The notes under the pieces: generated by a model
What the model was told of the DNA's origin: nothing
Database searches by the model: none
The model's input: the letters and a program-made list of their open reading frames with translations, nothing else
Shown: in pieces, positions 1-7,664 of the stretch
Layout of the letters: each line of letters starts with the position of its first letter
Position numbering within the stretch: position 1 is the stretch's first letter
Assembly (NCBI RefSeq): GCF_002895435.1
Contig: NZ_POYJ01000001.1
Coordinates: 558,001 to 622,000, forward strand
Direction: 5' to 3'
Length of the DNA stretch: 64,000 nt
DNA from: Aquimarina sediminis
GTDB lineage: Bacteria > Bacteroidota > Bacteroidia > Flavobacteriales > Flavobacteriaceae
Translations under genes and position numbers: made by a program

Positions 1-1591
1 AATTGTTAACTCTGGCACCAAACACACTACTTGTTGAAGCTGCAGAGAGATTACTCGCATAGAATATTCCTCCATCATTTCCAAAAATTGCCTGATTTGA
101 ATTTCCAGGTCTAAATGTCATAGCATGCTGATCAGCATGTACAATGGATACGGATAACTGATCAAGTCCTGGATTATTTGACCATTTAGAAATCTGACTC
201 CATCCACTTCCACTATTTGTGGATCTGAAAAGGTTAATCCCTCCTACATAAACAATATTATCATTATTAGGATCAGATTCGATCATTAAATCATAAAACG
301 CCTGCCCTCTGGTAAAATCGTTTGCTGGCATACCATTATCAGCATCGTTTGGAAGTGCCGTAGCAGTTGGAGCAGTAGCAAAACCGTCTAAAGATTTATA
401 GATATGTACTGGTTCTGTAATACCTTGTGTTAATGCATATATTTTATTAGCATTACTTGTTGAAGGTTCTAACTCTACTCTATCAGAATCATTTAGAGGT
501 GAAGCTGCTGCCTCTGTCCATAAGCTACCATTCTGGCTGCTAAAAACGCGTCCTCCACCTTGTCCTAAACCAGAATTTATTGTTCCCATCCATAGTTTAT
601 TATCTGCTCCTATTTCGAGATCATTAGGAATGAAATAATATTGATTACTTTGATATTCGTATCTCATATTAGCAGATTCAATTCTATTCCAGTTTGTACC
701 ACCATCTATAGAATGATACAATCCTGCAGTTTGAAGTCCCAACCAATTATATGGAGAAGCTGCATCTCCGTATACATGAGCTCCAACACCAACAAATAGC
801 TCTGTACGGTTTTGTGCGGTATTATTCCAAGCTAAAATATCATTAACATGAAAAAGTCCCGAAAGGAACAAATTACCTCCATTAGTTACAATGTTTCCTC
901 CTCCAGCAGCCGGTATATTTACAGCTTGCCAACTGTTTCCACCATCTAGGGATCGGTATACACCATTACCAACAACTGCTCCGGCTGTATATTGTTCTCC
1001 AGTACCAACATACCAAGTATTTGAATTTCTCGGATCTACGGTTATTGAAGTTATAGAAAGATTTCCAGGTACGTTTTGTACTCTACTCCACTGTGATGTA
1101 GCAGATGTAATATCATTATTTACCCATAGTCCACCACTAACACCACCAGCATACACTCGCTTATTAGTTGTATCATTAGGATCAAATAAAATGGCTCTTG
1201 TACGACCACCAACATCATTTGGTCCTCTTTCTTCCCAAGGATTATCGGCAGCATCACCAGGGGCTCTTTTTGCAGATTTAAGTTGTTTTTGTAATTCATA
1301 AATATTTTGAGGTTCTGTTTTACCAGTAGCAGGGTTCATTGTTAATTCCCACATTTGCTCAAAATATTTGTTTGGTGGAAGCCCTTTTGCTTTTCGTTCT
1401 GATTTAGAAAGTTTTAAAGTTTCTGTAAAAGGACTGTTTTTTAGATAAGAATTGTGCTGATCTCGTAGATCAGAAATCTCCGTTTGGTTTACGTTTTCTA
1501 CATGTTGTTTTTTAGAAGAGTCAATTACAAATACCAAAATTGTAATCAACCCAATACTCAATAAAATCGAGTAAATTGTAGTTTTATTCAT
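1..1591 (-). CDS. Secreted BNR/sortilin-type repeat protein, C-terminus cut off by the window
   Basis: The reading frame is open from an ATG at 1591 to the window edge, giving about 530 residues and no stop. The N-terminus (MNKTTIYSILLSIGLITILV) is a signal peptide or anchor. The rest carries repeated BNR/Asp-box-like units such as YRSLDGGNSW, YHSIDGGTNW and FRSTNSGSGW, each preceded by a phrase like WYVGTG or VYVGG, as in sortilin/VPS10-like beta-propellers of Bacteroidota. WEERGPNDVGGRTRAILFDP near residue 140 is a typical opening of this family. Such proteins are usually T9SS cargo with a C-terminal sorting domain, but that end lies outside the window, so surface export is inferred. The ligand or substrate is unknown. 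Confidence 0.85.
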   Translation of the reverse strand, partial: MNKTTIYSILLSIGLITILVFVIDSSKKQHVENVNQTEISDLRDQHNSYLKNSPFTETLKLSKSERKAKGLPPNKYFEQMWELTMNPATGKTEPQNIYELQKQLKSAKRAPGDAADNPWEERGPNDVGGRTRAILFDPNDTTNKRVYAGGVSGGLWVNNDITSATSQWSRVQNVPGNLSITSITVDPRNSNTWYVGTGEQYTAGAVVGNGVYRSLDGGNSWQAVNIPAAGGGNIVTNGGNLFLSGLFHVNDILAWNNTAQNRTELFVGVGAHVYGDAASPYNWLGLQTAGLYHSIDGGTNWNRIESANMRYEYQSNQYYFIPNDLEIGADNKLWMGTINSGLGQGGGRVFSSQNGSLWTEAAASPLNDSDRVELEPSTSNANKIYALTQGITEPVHIYKSLDGFATAPTATALPNDADNGMPANDFTRGQAFYDLMIESDPNNDNIVYVGGINLFRSTNSGSGWSQISKWSNNPGLDQLSVSIVHADQHAMTFRPGNSNQAIFGNDGGIFYASNLSAASTSSVFGARVNN

Positions 1592-1644
1592 TGCAGTAAA
1601 TTTTGGGGTTACGGTTTAAAAGTAATAAAACTACGGTGAAATAC

Positions 1645-1652
1645 CAAATTTA
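1645..1652 (-). promoter_or_regulatory. Candidate -7 promoter element for the BNR gene
   Basis: Reads TAAATTTG on the minus strand, an exact match to the flavobacterial TAnnTTTG box, 53 bases upstream of the ATG. No TTG sits at the standard -33 distance, so this is only a half-supported promoter. Confidence 0.35.
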
Positions 1653-1725
1653 ATCGACTAAATGTCAATAAATTAGGGATTATATTACCAATATTGCAAC
1701 CGTACTACCCAAAAATTAAAATCTA

Positions 1726-2646
1726 CTATATCTCATCATTCCAGGCTAACGAGGATATTTTCCACTCTTGATTAACTTTAATAAATTGAAATGTTTTTAT
1801 TCCTCTTGACTCGAATTCTTTATCATTTAGTTTACCAGATTTTTCGTACAGACAGAATCGTTGTGCAATATTACCATAGATATTTGTTTTGAACCAAATT
1901 TCAGCTTCTCTAAAATTAGTAAGGCTACCATTACTAAGGATTTCTTTTCTTGATGCAAGAAATTGTTTTATGCTGTAAATCTCGGGTGTGCCTGTTGTAT
2001 TATTAATAATCATTCCATCAGAAATAAACATTTCAGTAATTCCTTCTACATTAGGAATTCTCCCGTTGGTATTTGTAAATACATCAAAAAAACTGGCTGT
2101 CAATTCATTAATTTTATTTTCATCATTCTTATTCTTTACATTCGAAAAAAGTAAAACAGTGTCATTTTCTGACAGTTTTAAAGTTTTCACAAAACGAAGT
2201 CCTATCTTATTCAAGAGGTTAATTGATGCAATGTTATTGGTATCTGTTATCCCCAAGATTTTATCGATTTTTAAAATGTTTTTTGCATAGTTCATTGTTG
2301 CATTAGCAATTTCGTATCCATATCCTAATCCCAAATATTGTGGAAGCATTGCAAATCCTATATCTATATCATCCAATGTTTCTCGCTTTACCAATCCACA
2401 CATTCCAATGGGTAGTTTGTCATTCTTTAATTGAACCATCCAAAATCCAAATCCATTTTCACTATAACTTTTTATCGCTCCATTTTTTAAAAACGCTCTT
2501 GCTTCTTCTTTTGTTGTAACATTTCTATCTCCTATAAACTCCAACCATTTGGGTGAATTTACCAGTTTCAAAATAAACTCGGAATCTTCAAGATTAAACT
2601 CCCTTAGGCTTAATCTTTCTGTTTCAAGTATTGTTTTTGTTTGCAT
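1726..2646 (-). CDS. GNAT acetyltransferase fused to an NTF2/SnoaL-like domain
   Basis: Residues 1 to about 175 form a RimJ/RimL-type GNAT domain (ETERLSLREF, IGMCGLVKRE, the acetyl-CoA loop around QYLGLGYGYE, NIASINLLNKIGLRF). Residues of about 180-306 look like an NTF2/SnoaL-like cone (ELTASFFDVFTN, ending in FQFIKVNQEWKISSLAWND). I place the start at the ATG at 2646: the frame extends to a TTG at 2691, but the GNAT fold begins just after the ATG. The gene follows OsmC after 54 bases on the same strand, so it probably ends the MarR-OsmC operon. The acceptor substrate cannot be told. The NTF2 half may bind a small ligand or mediate dimers; that is inference. Confidence 0.85.
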   Translation of the reverse strand: MQTKTILETERLSLREFNLEDSEFILKLVNSPKWLEFIGDRNVTTKEEARAFLKNGAIKSYSENGFGFWMVQLKNDKLPIGMCGLVKRETLDDIDIGFAMLPQYLGLGYGYEIANATMNYAKNILKIDKILGITDTNNIASINLLNKIGLRFVKTLKLSENDTVLLFSNVKNKNDENKINELTASFFDVFTNTNGRIPNVEGITEMFISDGMIINNTTGTPEIYSIKQFLASRKEILSNGSLTNFREAEIWFKTNIYGNIAQRFCLYEKSGKLNDKEFESRGIKTFQFIKVNQEWKISSLAWNDEI

Positions 2647-2700
2647 ACTTCTATTGGTATTTATATAATTTGTTTTCTTTTTGTTTGCCAAATAATAGAA

Positions 2701-3171
2701 TTATTTTGTTATGATTTTTGGATCATGCTTTATCTTAAAATTACATGAGTTAGCAATGAAACACATTTTATTTGCTTCAGAATGTATTTCTTTTGCTTTT
2801 TCTATCATCTCTTGTTTTTCTATAGTGACGATTGGATTTAAGGTTACCGATTTAAATTTTCCACTACCGTTTGTCGACTCTTCCATTACTCCTGTAGCAT
2901 TATCAACATAATCTGTTACAATTATATTATGGACAGAACATAAATGAAGATACCATAGCATATGACATGCCGAAAGTGAAGAAAGAAATAAGTCTTCGGG
3001 ATTGTATTTTGTTTTATCACCTAAAAATGAAGGATCGGATGAAGCTAGTATTTCTTTATATTTCTCATCTACAAAAATTGAATGATCTCTTGTGTATGAT
3101 TTGTAGTTTGCAGTTCCGCTTCCTTTGTTTCCTGTCCATTTAATTGTTGCGCTATATTGATGTTGCTTCAT
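2701..3171 (-). CDS. OsmC family peroxidase-like protein
   Basis: This 156-residue protein has the OsmC/Ohr layout: an N-terminal beta region, LFLSSLSACHMLWYLHLC with the first reactive cysteine, and ANKMCFIANSC with the second. Family members reduce organic hydroperoxides by a thiol mechanism in the cytoplasm. The HMLWYLHLC form belongs to the OsmC-like rather than the classic Ohr branch. It starts 8 bases after the MarR gene stops, so the two are almost surely co-transcribed, and the GNAT-NTF2 gene follows. The exact peroxide substrate is not evident from sequence. Confidence 0.9.
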   Translation of the reverse strand: MKQHQYSATIKWTGNKGSGTANYKSYTRDHSIFVDEKYKEILASSDPSFLGDKTKYNPEDLFLSSLSACHMLWYLHLCSVHNIIVTDYVDNATGVMEESTNGSGKFKSVTLNPIVTIEKQEMIEKAKEIHSEANKMCFIANSCNFKIKHDPKIITK

Positions 3172-3179
3172 TTTAATTG

Positions 3180-3659
3180 CTATTTTAATTTATTTACTAT
3201 TCTATCTCCAAAGGATAATTCTTCAAGGTTTTGTTCTAATACTTGTATATGTTTTATTATAGTTAGATCTTCTTCTAATAGTTCATAAATCACTTTTTTG
3301 CCGACCTCCCATATCTGTTTAATTTGTGGCAAGATTTCACTAGCTTTTTCTGTTAAATGAAAAATTGTTTTTCGTCTGTCTTTATCATCTTTAGAAACTT
3401 GTAAATATTCTTTTTTAACCATTTTATTTGTCATTACCATAATTGTTTGATGTGCAAAACCTAAGCTAGCTGCAATTTCCATAACAGAAGTTCCTGGCTT
3501 TTTTTCTACTACTAACAAAATCAAATACCAATTTGGCTCAAAATCAATATTTAGTTTTTTATACATCATCCTAGAGCTATGATTCATTCTATCACTAATT
3601 CTTTTTAAACGCGTTCCTAAAGCCATAAAACCCAATTCGTTTACTATATCTTCTGTCAT
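3180..3659 (-). CDS. MarR family transcriptional regulator
   Basis: A 159-residue winged-helix regulator. SVMEIAASLGFAHQTIMVMTNKMV is the recognition-helix region (about residues 58-80), and DDKDRRKTIFHLTEKA is the wing. It heads an operon with osmC, an arrangement typical of MarR/OhrR-type peroxide sensors. The protein contains no cysteine at all, so it cannot sense peroxide through the N-terminal cysteine used by OhrR; another ligand is more likely. A TAnnTTTG box lies 20 bases upstream of its ATG. Confidence 0.9.
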   Translation of the reverse strand: MTEDIVNELGFMALGTRLKRISDRMNHSSRMMYKKLNIDFEPNWYLILLVVEKKPGTSVMEIAASLGFAHQTIMVMTNKMVKKEYLQVSKDDKDRRKTIFHLTEKASEILPQIKQIWEVGKKVIYELLEEDLTIIKHIQVLEQNLEELSFGDRIVNKLK

Positions 3660-3678
3660 ATGATTACAATCTTAGACA

Positions 3679-3686
3679 CAAAGATA
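3679..3686 (-). promoter_or_regulatory. Candidate -7 promoter element for the marR-osmC operon
   Basis: Reads TATCTTTG on the minus strand, matching TAnnTTTG, and would start transcription about 10-15 bases before the marR ATG at 3659. There is no TTG at the usual -33 distance. The upstream side is the palindrome at 3682-3723, which overlaps the box and could act as an operator. Confidence 0.4.
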
Positions 3687-3723
3687 TTAAAAAAGCGCAG
3701 CTAGCTGCGCTTTTTTAATATCT
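3682..3723. terminator. Perfect 42-base palindrome, GC core flanked by A and T runs
   Basis: The arms 3682-3702 and 3703-3723 are exact reverse complements. The core gcgcagct-agctgcgc is flanked by an A run on one side and a T run on the other, the form of a bidirectional intrinsic terminator. It lies between the 3' end of the SPFH gene and the start of marR on the same strand. It also overlaps the marR -7 box, so an operator role is possible. Confidence 0.7.
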
Positions 3724-3742
3724 AAATTATCATCCAAAAAAA

Positions 3743-3764
3743 ATTGGCGCCCGAAAGCGCCAAT
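3743..3764 (-). terminator. Intrinsic terminator of the SPFH gene
   Basis: The arms attggcgc and gcgccaat pair perfectly around the loop ccgaaa. On the minus strand the stem is followed by a run of eight T (complement of 3736-3743). It lies 31 bases past the SPFH stop codon. Confidence 0.8.
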
Positions 3765-3794
3765 ATATAGTAATTTTGATAGTATAATTCTCTT

Positions 3795-4610
3795 TTACTG
3801 ATTTCCTAAAATAAGCGGTAAACCATCACCACCAGATCCTACAACTACAACTTTAGTGTTTGGTGATTTAGCCAATTGCAACGTAGCTTCAATTCCTTTT
3901 TCTTTTAGTATTTTATCTGTCAACGACGCACTTAAAATTTGATTGGCTACAGCCTTACCTTCTGCATCAATCTTTTGTCTTTCTGCTTCTTTTTTAGCCT
4001 TTTCTAATCTAAATTCATATTCCAAAGCTTCTTGTTCTTGTTTTAACTTACGTTCTATTGCTTCCTTAATCGTTGGAGGTAATGTTACATCACGTACAAG
4101 GACCTCATTTAATTGAATAAATTGATCCCCTACTATTTTCTTTGTTTCTTCAAAAATTTCCTTTTGGATTGCATCTCTTTTACTAGAGTATAGTTGTTCG
4201 GGAGTATATCTTCCTACTACACTACGCGCGGCAGATCGTATCGTTGGTAATAAAACTCGTGCTACATAATTTTCTCCTTTTTGCTGATGTAATAATCCTA
4301 ACTTAGCATAGTCTGGCTGAAACCATGCAGAAGCATCTAATTTGATTTCTAATCCATTAGAAGATAATACTTGCATTTTTTCAAAAACTTCTTGTTGTCG
4401 TACTTCATAAACGATAACTTTATTCCATGGAGCAACTAAATGAAAACCTTCTCCCAGAGGTGGGCTATCAGTTACTACTCCTCCTCCAAATGTTTTATAT
4501 AATACGCCAGCTTCTCCTGAACCAATAGTTTCTGTTGATTTTGAAATAAAAACAATTGTTAAAACAATAATAATTAAAATAGGCAATCCTATTTTTGGTA
4601 ATTTTTCCAT
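3795..4610 (-). CDS. Prohibitin-like SPFH/Band 7 membrane protein
   Basis: This 271-residue protein has one N-terminal membrane segment (about residues 7-24, IGLPILIIIVLTIVFISKS), then an SPFH/Band 7 domain (GEAGVLYKTFGGGV, GFHLVAPWNKVIVYEV, LPPTIKEAIERKL). A long charged helix (EQEALEYEFRLEKAKKEAERQ) suits coiled-coil oligomerisation, and the end GDGLPLILGNQ is typical of bacterial prohibitins. The family forms large ring assemblies at the membrane and often modulates membrane proteases. It lies 21 bases after the VWA gene, so both are probably one transcript. Confidence 0.92.
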   Translation of the reverse strand: MEKLPKIGLPILIIIVLTIVFISKSTETIGSGEAGVLYKTFGGGVVTDSPPLGEGFHLVAPWNKVIVYEVRQQEVFEKMQVLSSNGLEIKLDASAWFQPDYAKLGLLHQQKGENYVARVLLPTIRSAARSVVGRYTPEQLYSSKRDAIQKEIFEETKKIVGDQFIQLNEVLVRDVTLPPTIKEAIERKLKQEQEALEYEFRLEKAKKEAERQKIDAEGKAVANQILSASLTDKILKEKGIEATLQLAKSPNTKVVVVGSGGDGLPLILGNQ

Positions 4611-4631
4611 AATAATTTTGAGTTTTTAATT

Positions 4632-6662
4632 TTAAATAAGTCCGTTATATTTTCGTGCAAACCATTCTATTGTAAGTAAAGAAATAACAATTATCAAGAG
4701 GTATTTCCAATCTATTAAAGATACTACATTTTCCTTTCTTTTTTGAATAGTTTGATACCTTTGGTCTTCTAGTAGTTCTTTTATCAAAACATTTTTCTGA
4801 TCCAAATAGTATGGCTTTCCATTAGTATTAGTAGCAACTTGCTTGAGTTTTGTTACATCTGCATTAAGAAATTGTTGTTCTACATCGTACTCTAGTATTG
4901 AGAAACTCCCTGAACGGGAAATATTTTCGCCTAAAACTGTTACTGTGTATTCATAATTTCCTGCTTCCAAATTACTCAAATCCACTTCATAAGAGTTATT
5001 TCTTATCAACATTGGGATAGTCTGAGTGCTCTCAGTCTCTTTATTTTTAATAGAAATTCTCAAGTTTCCTCTTCTATCAAATTCATAGTTTTTGGTAAAA
5101 TACTCTGCTTTGATAATTATACTAGCATTACCGTAATAAAAAGATTCTGAAATTGTGTTTAACCTACTCTTCCTTTTATTAGATGCCAGATATTGAACAA
5201 TTTTACTGAAGAATTCATCAAAATCCTCAAATTTTTGAGTATTCAAATAGCTCTGTGCTCTCCATCTCCAGATACCTTCTCCAAATAATACTCCTTCTCT
5301 TATTCCATCTTGTTCAATGGTAGTCAATAATACTTCTTCGGTATCTATATTATTTACTGTTCGATACAACAAAGGATCATAATTTGAGTGAATATTAACT
5401 TCTCCAAAAGCTCCTATTAAAGGAGGGTAATTTTGAAAATCAATATCTTCTATAAGAAATGCTCCATAGTTACTATTGAACCGGGGAACATAATATTCAT
5501 TTTGTCGTGTTATCTCTTGAGTATATTTGTTCTGTATCTTATTAAGAAATACCCAATTTGTTTTTGTTCCTGTAATGGTTAAATAATTCTTTTTTAAAGC
5601 ATTTAACTTTTCATACACTCCTCTAAATCTTGGATTAGGTTGATATAAAATAATCAGTTGATAATCATTCAAATCCTTTACTTCTTGAGGTTTATTAATC
5701 GTTATACTTCTTCTTTCATTACTTTCAATACTTTTTTTAATTGCGCCAAGGTCTGGGTGTACAATATCACTTATTAAAAGAACATTAGTTTTTTGATCAA
5801 TTACTTCGACAGCAAAAGTTTTATTATTATTAATTGTGTTTTTTTCGTTATCCAAAGGAATCAAATTTGCAACAAATTGACTCACTCCTGCCCTTGCTGC
5901 AGGCAAAGTAAAATTAATTACTGTAGAATTTTTTTCTTCTGAAAAAGAAACTGGTTGAGAAAAAACAGTAATATTGCCCGATTTTACTTGAAAAGTACTA
6001 GTTACATCTTTCTCTCCTGAATAAGTAAGTATAACCTCTACCGGAAATTTATTTTTTAGATATGCATAACGGTTTACATTAAGTTGTTGAATTTTTGTAT
6101 CTACAACTGCAATGGTATCGCCTGAAATAATTGGGTATACTGCTTGTTTATACCCTATACTACTATATTGATAATCTTTCCCATATGTTTGATTACCATC
6201 GGTAATAATAATTGTTGGGGCAATTGCACTTTTATAAATCTGGTCTAATTCTTCTAATGCTTTTGATATATTGGTTTGTTTTTGGTTAAAAGAAAGAGAT
6301 AGAGAATCATTTAATTTATCCGAAAAAGAGTAATACGTTATGTCAAACCTTTCATTTAATTCTTTATCTTCTGAAATTCCTTTAGTAAATTCAATAATAT
6401 TTTGATCTTGTTTCAGATGCTTTATAGAAGAGGAATTGTCAACAGCAATAATTAAGTTAGGTTTCTCTATATAATAAGTATTTTGTTTGAAGGTAGGGTT
6501 TATAAGCAGCAAGAGAAGCCCAAAAATGCTTAAAAAACGTAAAAAAGCAAAAAGCAGGACATTTTTTTTCCTGCTTTTTGCTTTATACAAATACTGAAAC
6601 AGCACTATAATCAGTGCAATTATAAAAGAGGCTATAATCAGTAAAATTGTTTGTGCTTGCAT
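4632..6662 (-). CDS. VWA-domain inner-membrane protein
   Basis: The 676-residue protein begins with two membrane segments (about 5-25 and 35-55), followed by a von Willebrand A-like domain whose metal site appears as VDNSSS (DxSxS, near residue 75) with the later phrase IIITDGNQTYG. A long, probably periplasmic, region follows, and a last membrane helix lies near residues 650-668 (YLLIIVISLLTIEWF). The layout resembles the BatA/BatB-like or glutamine-amidotransferase-like membrane proteins of Bacteroidota. The specific role is unknown. It precedes the prohibitin gene and follows fabG. Confidence 0.8.
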   Translation of the reverse strand: MQAQTILLIIASFIIALIIVLFQYLYKAKSRKKNVLLFAFLRFLSIFGLLLLLINPTFKQNTYYIEKPNLIIAVDNSSSIKHLKQDQNIIEFTKGISEDKELNERFDITYYSFSDKLNDSLSLSFNQKQTNISKALEELDQIYKSAIAPTIIITDGNQTYGKDYQYSSIGYKQAVYPIISGDTIAVVDTKIQQLNVNRYAYLKNKFPVEVILTYSGEKDVTSTFQVKSGNITVFSQPVSFSEEKNSTVINFTLPAARAGVSQFVANLIPLDNEKNTINNNKTFAVEVIDQKTNVLLISDIVHPDLGAIKKSIESNERRSITINKPQEVKDLNDYQLIILYQPNPRFRGVYEKLNALKKNYLTITGTKTNWVFLNKIQNKYTQEITRQNEYYVPRFNSNYGAFLIEDIDFQNYPPLIGAFGEVNIHSNYDPLLYRTVNNIDTEEVLLTTIEQDGIREGVLFGEGIWRWRAQSYLNTQKFEDFDEFFSKIVQYLASNKRKSRLNTISESFYYGNASIIIKAEYFTKNYEFDRRGNLRISIKNKETESTQTIPMLIRNNSYEVDLSNLEAGNYEYTVTVLGENISRSGSFSILEYDVEQQFLNADVTKLKQVATNTNGKPYYLDQKNVLIKELLEDQRYQTIQKRKENVVSLIDWKYLLIIVISLLTIEWFARKYNGLI

Positions 6663-6666
6663 TTGG

Positions 6667-6776
6667 TAAAATTAGAAGTCAGATTATAGAAGTATGAAGT
6701 ATAAAAGATGTACCAAGTACAATAAACTATCTTATACTTCTTACCTTCTGCTTCACACGTATTTCTTCTGATTTTA
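6667..6776. repeat. 110-base inverted-repeat structure between fabG and the VWA gene
   Basis: The outer arms 6667-6678 and 6765-6776 pair over 12 bases with one mismatch. The inner arms 6696-6703 (gaagtata) and 6733-6740 (tatacttc) pair perfectly, and gaagtat is tandemly repeated at 6689-6702. The right outer arm runs into the fabG stop codon. It could be a terminator or processing hairpin, or a copy of a dispersed intergenic repeat; only one copy is visible here. Confidence 0.55.
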
Positions 6777-7520
6777 GGTTAGCATTCCTCCATCAACATT
6801 GAGTACTTGTCCTGTAACATAAGCACTTAAATCACTTGCTAGAAATAAACAAGTATTTGCAATATCTTCTGGGGTACCTCCTCGTTTTAGTGGTATCGCA
6901 TTGCGCCATCCTTCCACTACTTTTTCATCGAGTTTTTCTGTCATTTCAGTTTCAATAAAACCGGGAGCAACAACATTACTTCTAATGTTTCTGGATCCCA
7001 ACTCTAATGCAACTGATTTAGAAAATCCAATAATCCCAGATTTTGAAGCTGCATAATTTGCCTGCCCTGCATTACCCTTCACTCCTACTACAGAGCTCAT
7101 ATTGATTATACTTCCTTTTCGTTGTTTGAGCATAGTTCTTTGAACAGCTTTTGTCATATTAAAAACACTCTTCAAGTTTACTTCGATAACTTTATCAAAG
7201 TCTTCTTCGCTCATTCGCATTAGAAGGTTATCCTTGGTTATACCGGCATTATTCACTAGAACATCTATGCTTCCAAATGTTTCAATTACATCTGCAATCA
7301 GTTCTTGCGCCTGATCATAACTTGCAGCGTTACTCTGATATCCTTTTGCTTTAATCCCTAATTCATTAAGTTCTTTTTCTAATGCATTCGCTGCTTCAAC
7401 AGAAGAACTGTATGTAAAAGCTACATTAGCTCCTTGTTGTGCAAAAACCTCTGCAATTCCTTTGCCAATACCACGGGTAGCACCAGTGATAATAGCTGTT
7501 TTACCTTGTAAAAGACTCAT
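6774..7520 (-). CDS. fabG: 3-oxoacyl-[acyl-carrier-protein] reductase FabG
   Basis: This 248-residue short-chain dehydrogenase reduces 3-oxoacyl-ACP with NADPH in fatty-acid elongation. It has the [12 protein letters not shown] cofactor loop, [15 protein letters not shown], the catalytic Ser (NMSSVVG), YAASK with catalytic Tyr and Lys, and ends in [11 protein letters not shown]; length and motifs match FabG exactly. The gene stands apart from other fatty-acid genes and has its own well-formed promoter at 7579-7608. Confidence 0.95.
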   Translation of the reverse strand: MSLLQGKTAIITGATRGIGKGIAEVFAQQGANVAFTYSSSVEAANALEKELNELGIKAKGYQSNAASYDQAQELIADVIETFGSIDVLVNNAGITKDNLLMRMSEEDFDKVIEVNLKSVFNMTKAVQRTMLKQRKGSIINMSSVVGVKGNAGQANYAASKSGIIGFSKSVALELGSRNIRSNVVAPGFIETEMTEKLDEKVVEGWRNAIPLKRGGTPEDIANTCLFLASDLSAYVTGQVLNVDGGMLT

Positions 7521-7578
7521 TCTTTATATTTCTATTTTTATTGGTATTCTATACCATTTATAATTTGCAATTTGAATT

Positions 7579-7608
7579 CAAATATAAGAATTACAAACAG
7601 GTCATCAA
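7579..7608 (-). promoter_or_regulatory. fabG promoter, full flavobacterial consensus
   Basis: On the minus strand a TTG (complement of 7606-7608) is followed after exactly 19 bases by TATATTTG (complement of 7579-7586). This matches the Bacteroidota -33/-7 consensus in both boxes and spacing. The expected start site lies about 50 bases before the fabG ATG. Confidence 0.7.
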
Positions 7609-7610
7609 CA

Positions 7611-7640
7611 ATAAACCCCGTGATTTCTCACAGGGTTTAT
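7611..7640 (-). terminator. Hairpin after the M16 peptidase gene
   Basis: The arms 7611-7623 and 7628-7640 pair over 13 bases with one non-Watson-Crick position and a four-base loop. It begins 25 bases past the M16 stop codon and directly abuts the fabG promoter. It lacks a clear U tract, so it is a terminator-like hairpin rather than a textbook one. Confidence 0.55.
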
Positions 7641-7664
7641 AAACAAATAATTGTTTATCAATTT

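Noticed and set aside
891..1301. Open frame on the plus strand of 136 codons
   Set aside because: Lies opposite the BNR-repeat gene, is Pro/Ser-rich without domain character, and reflects the codon use of the true minus-strand gene.
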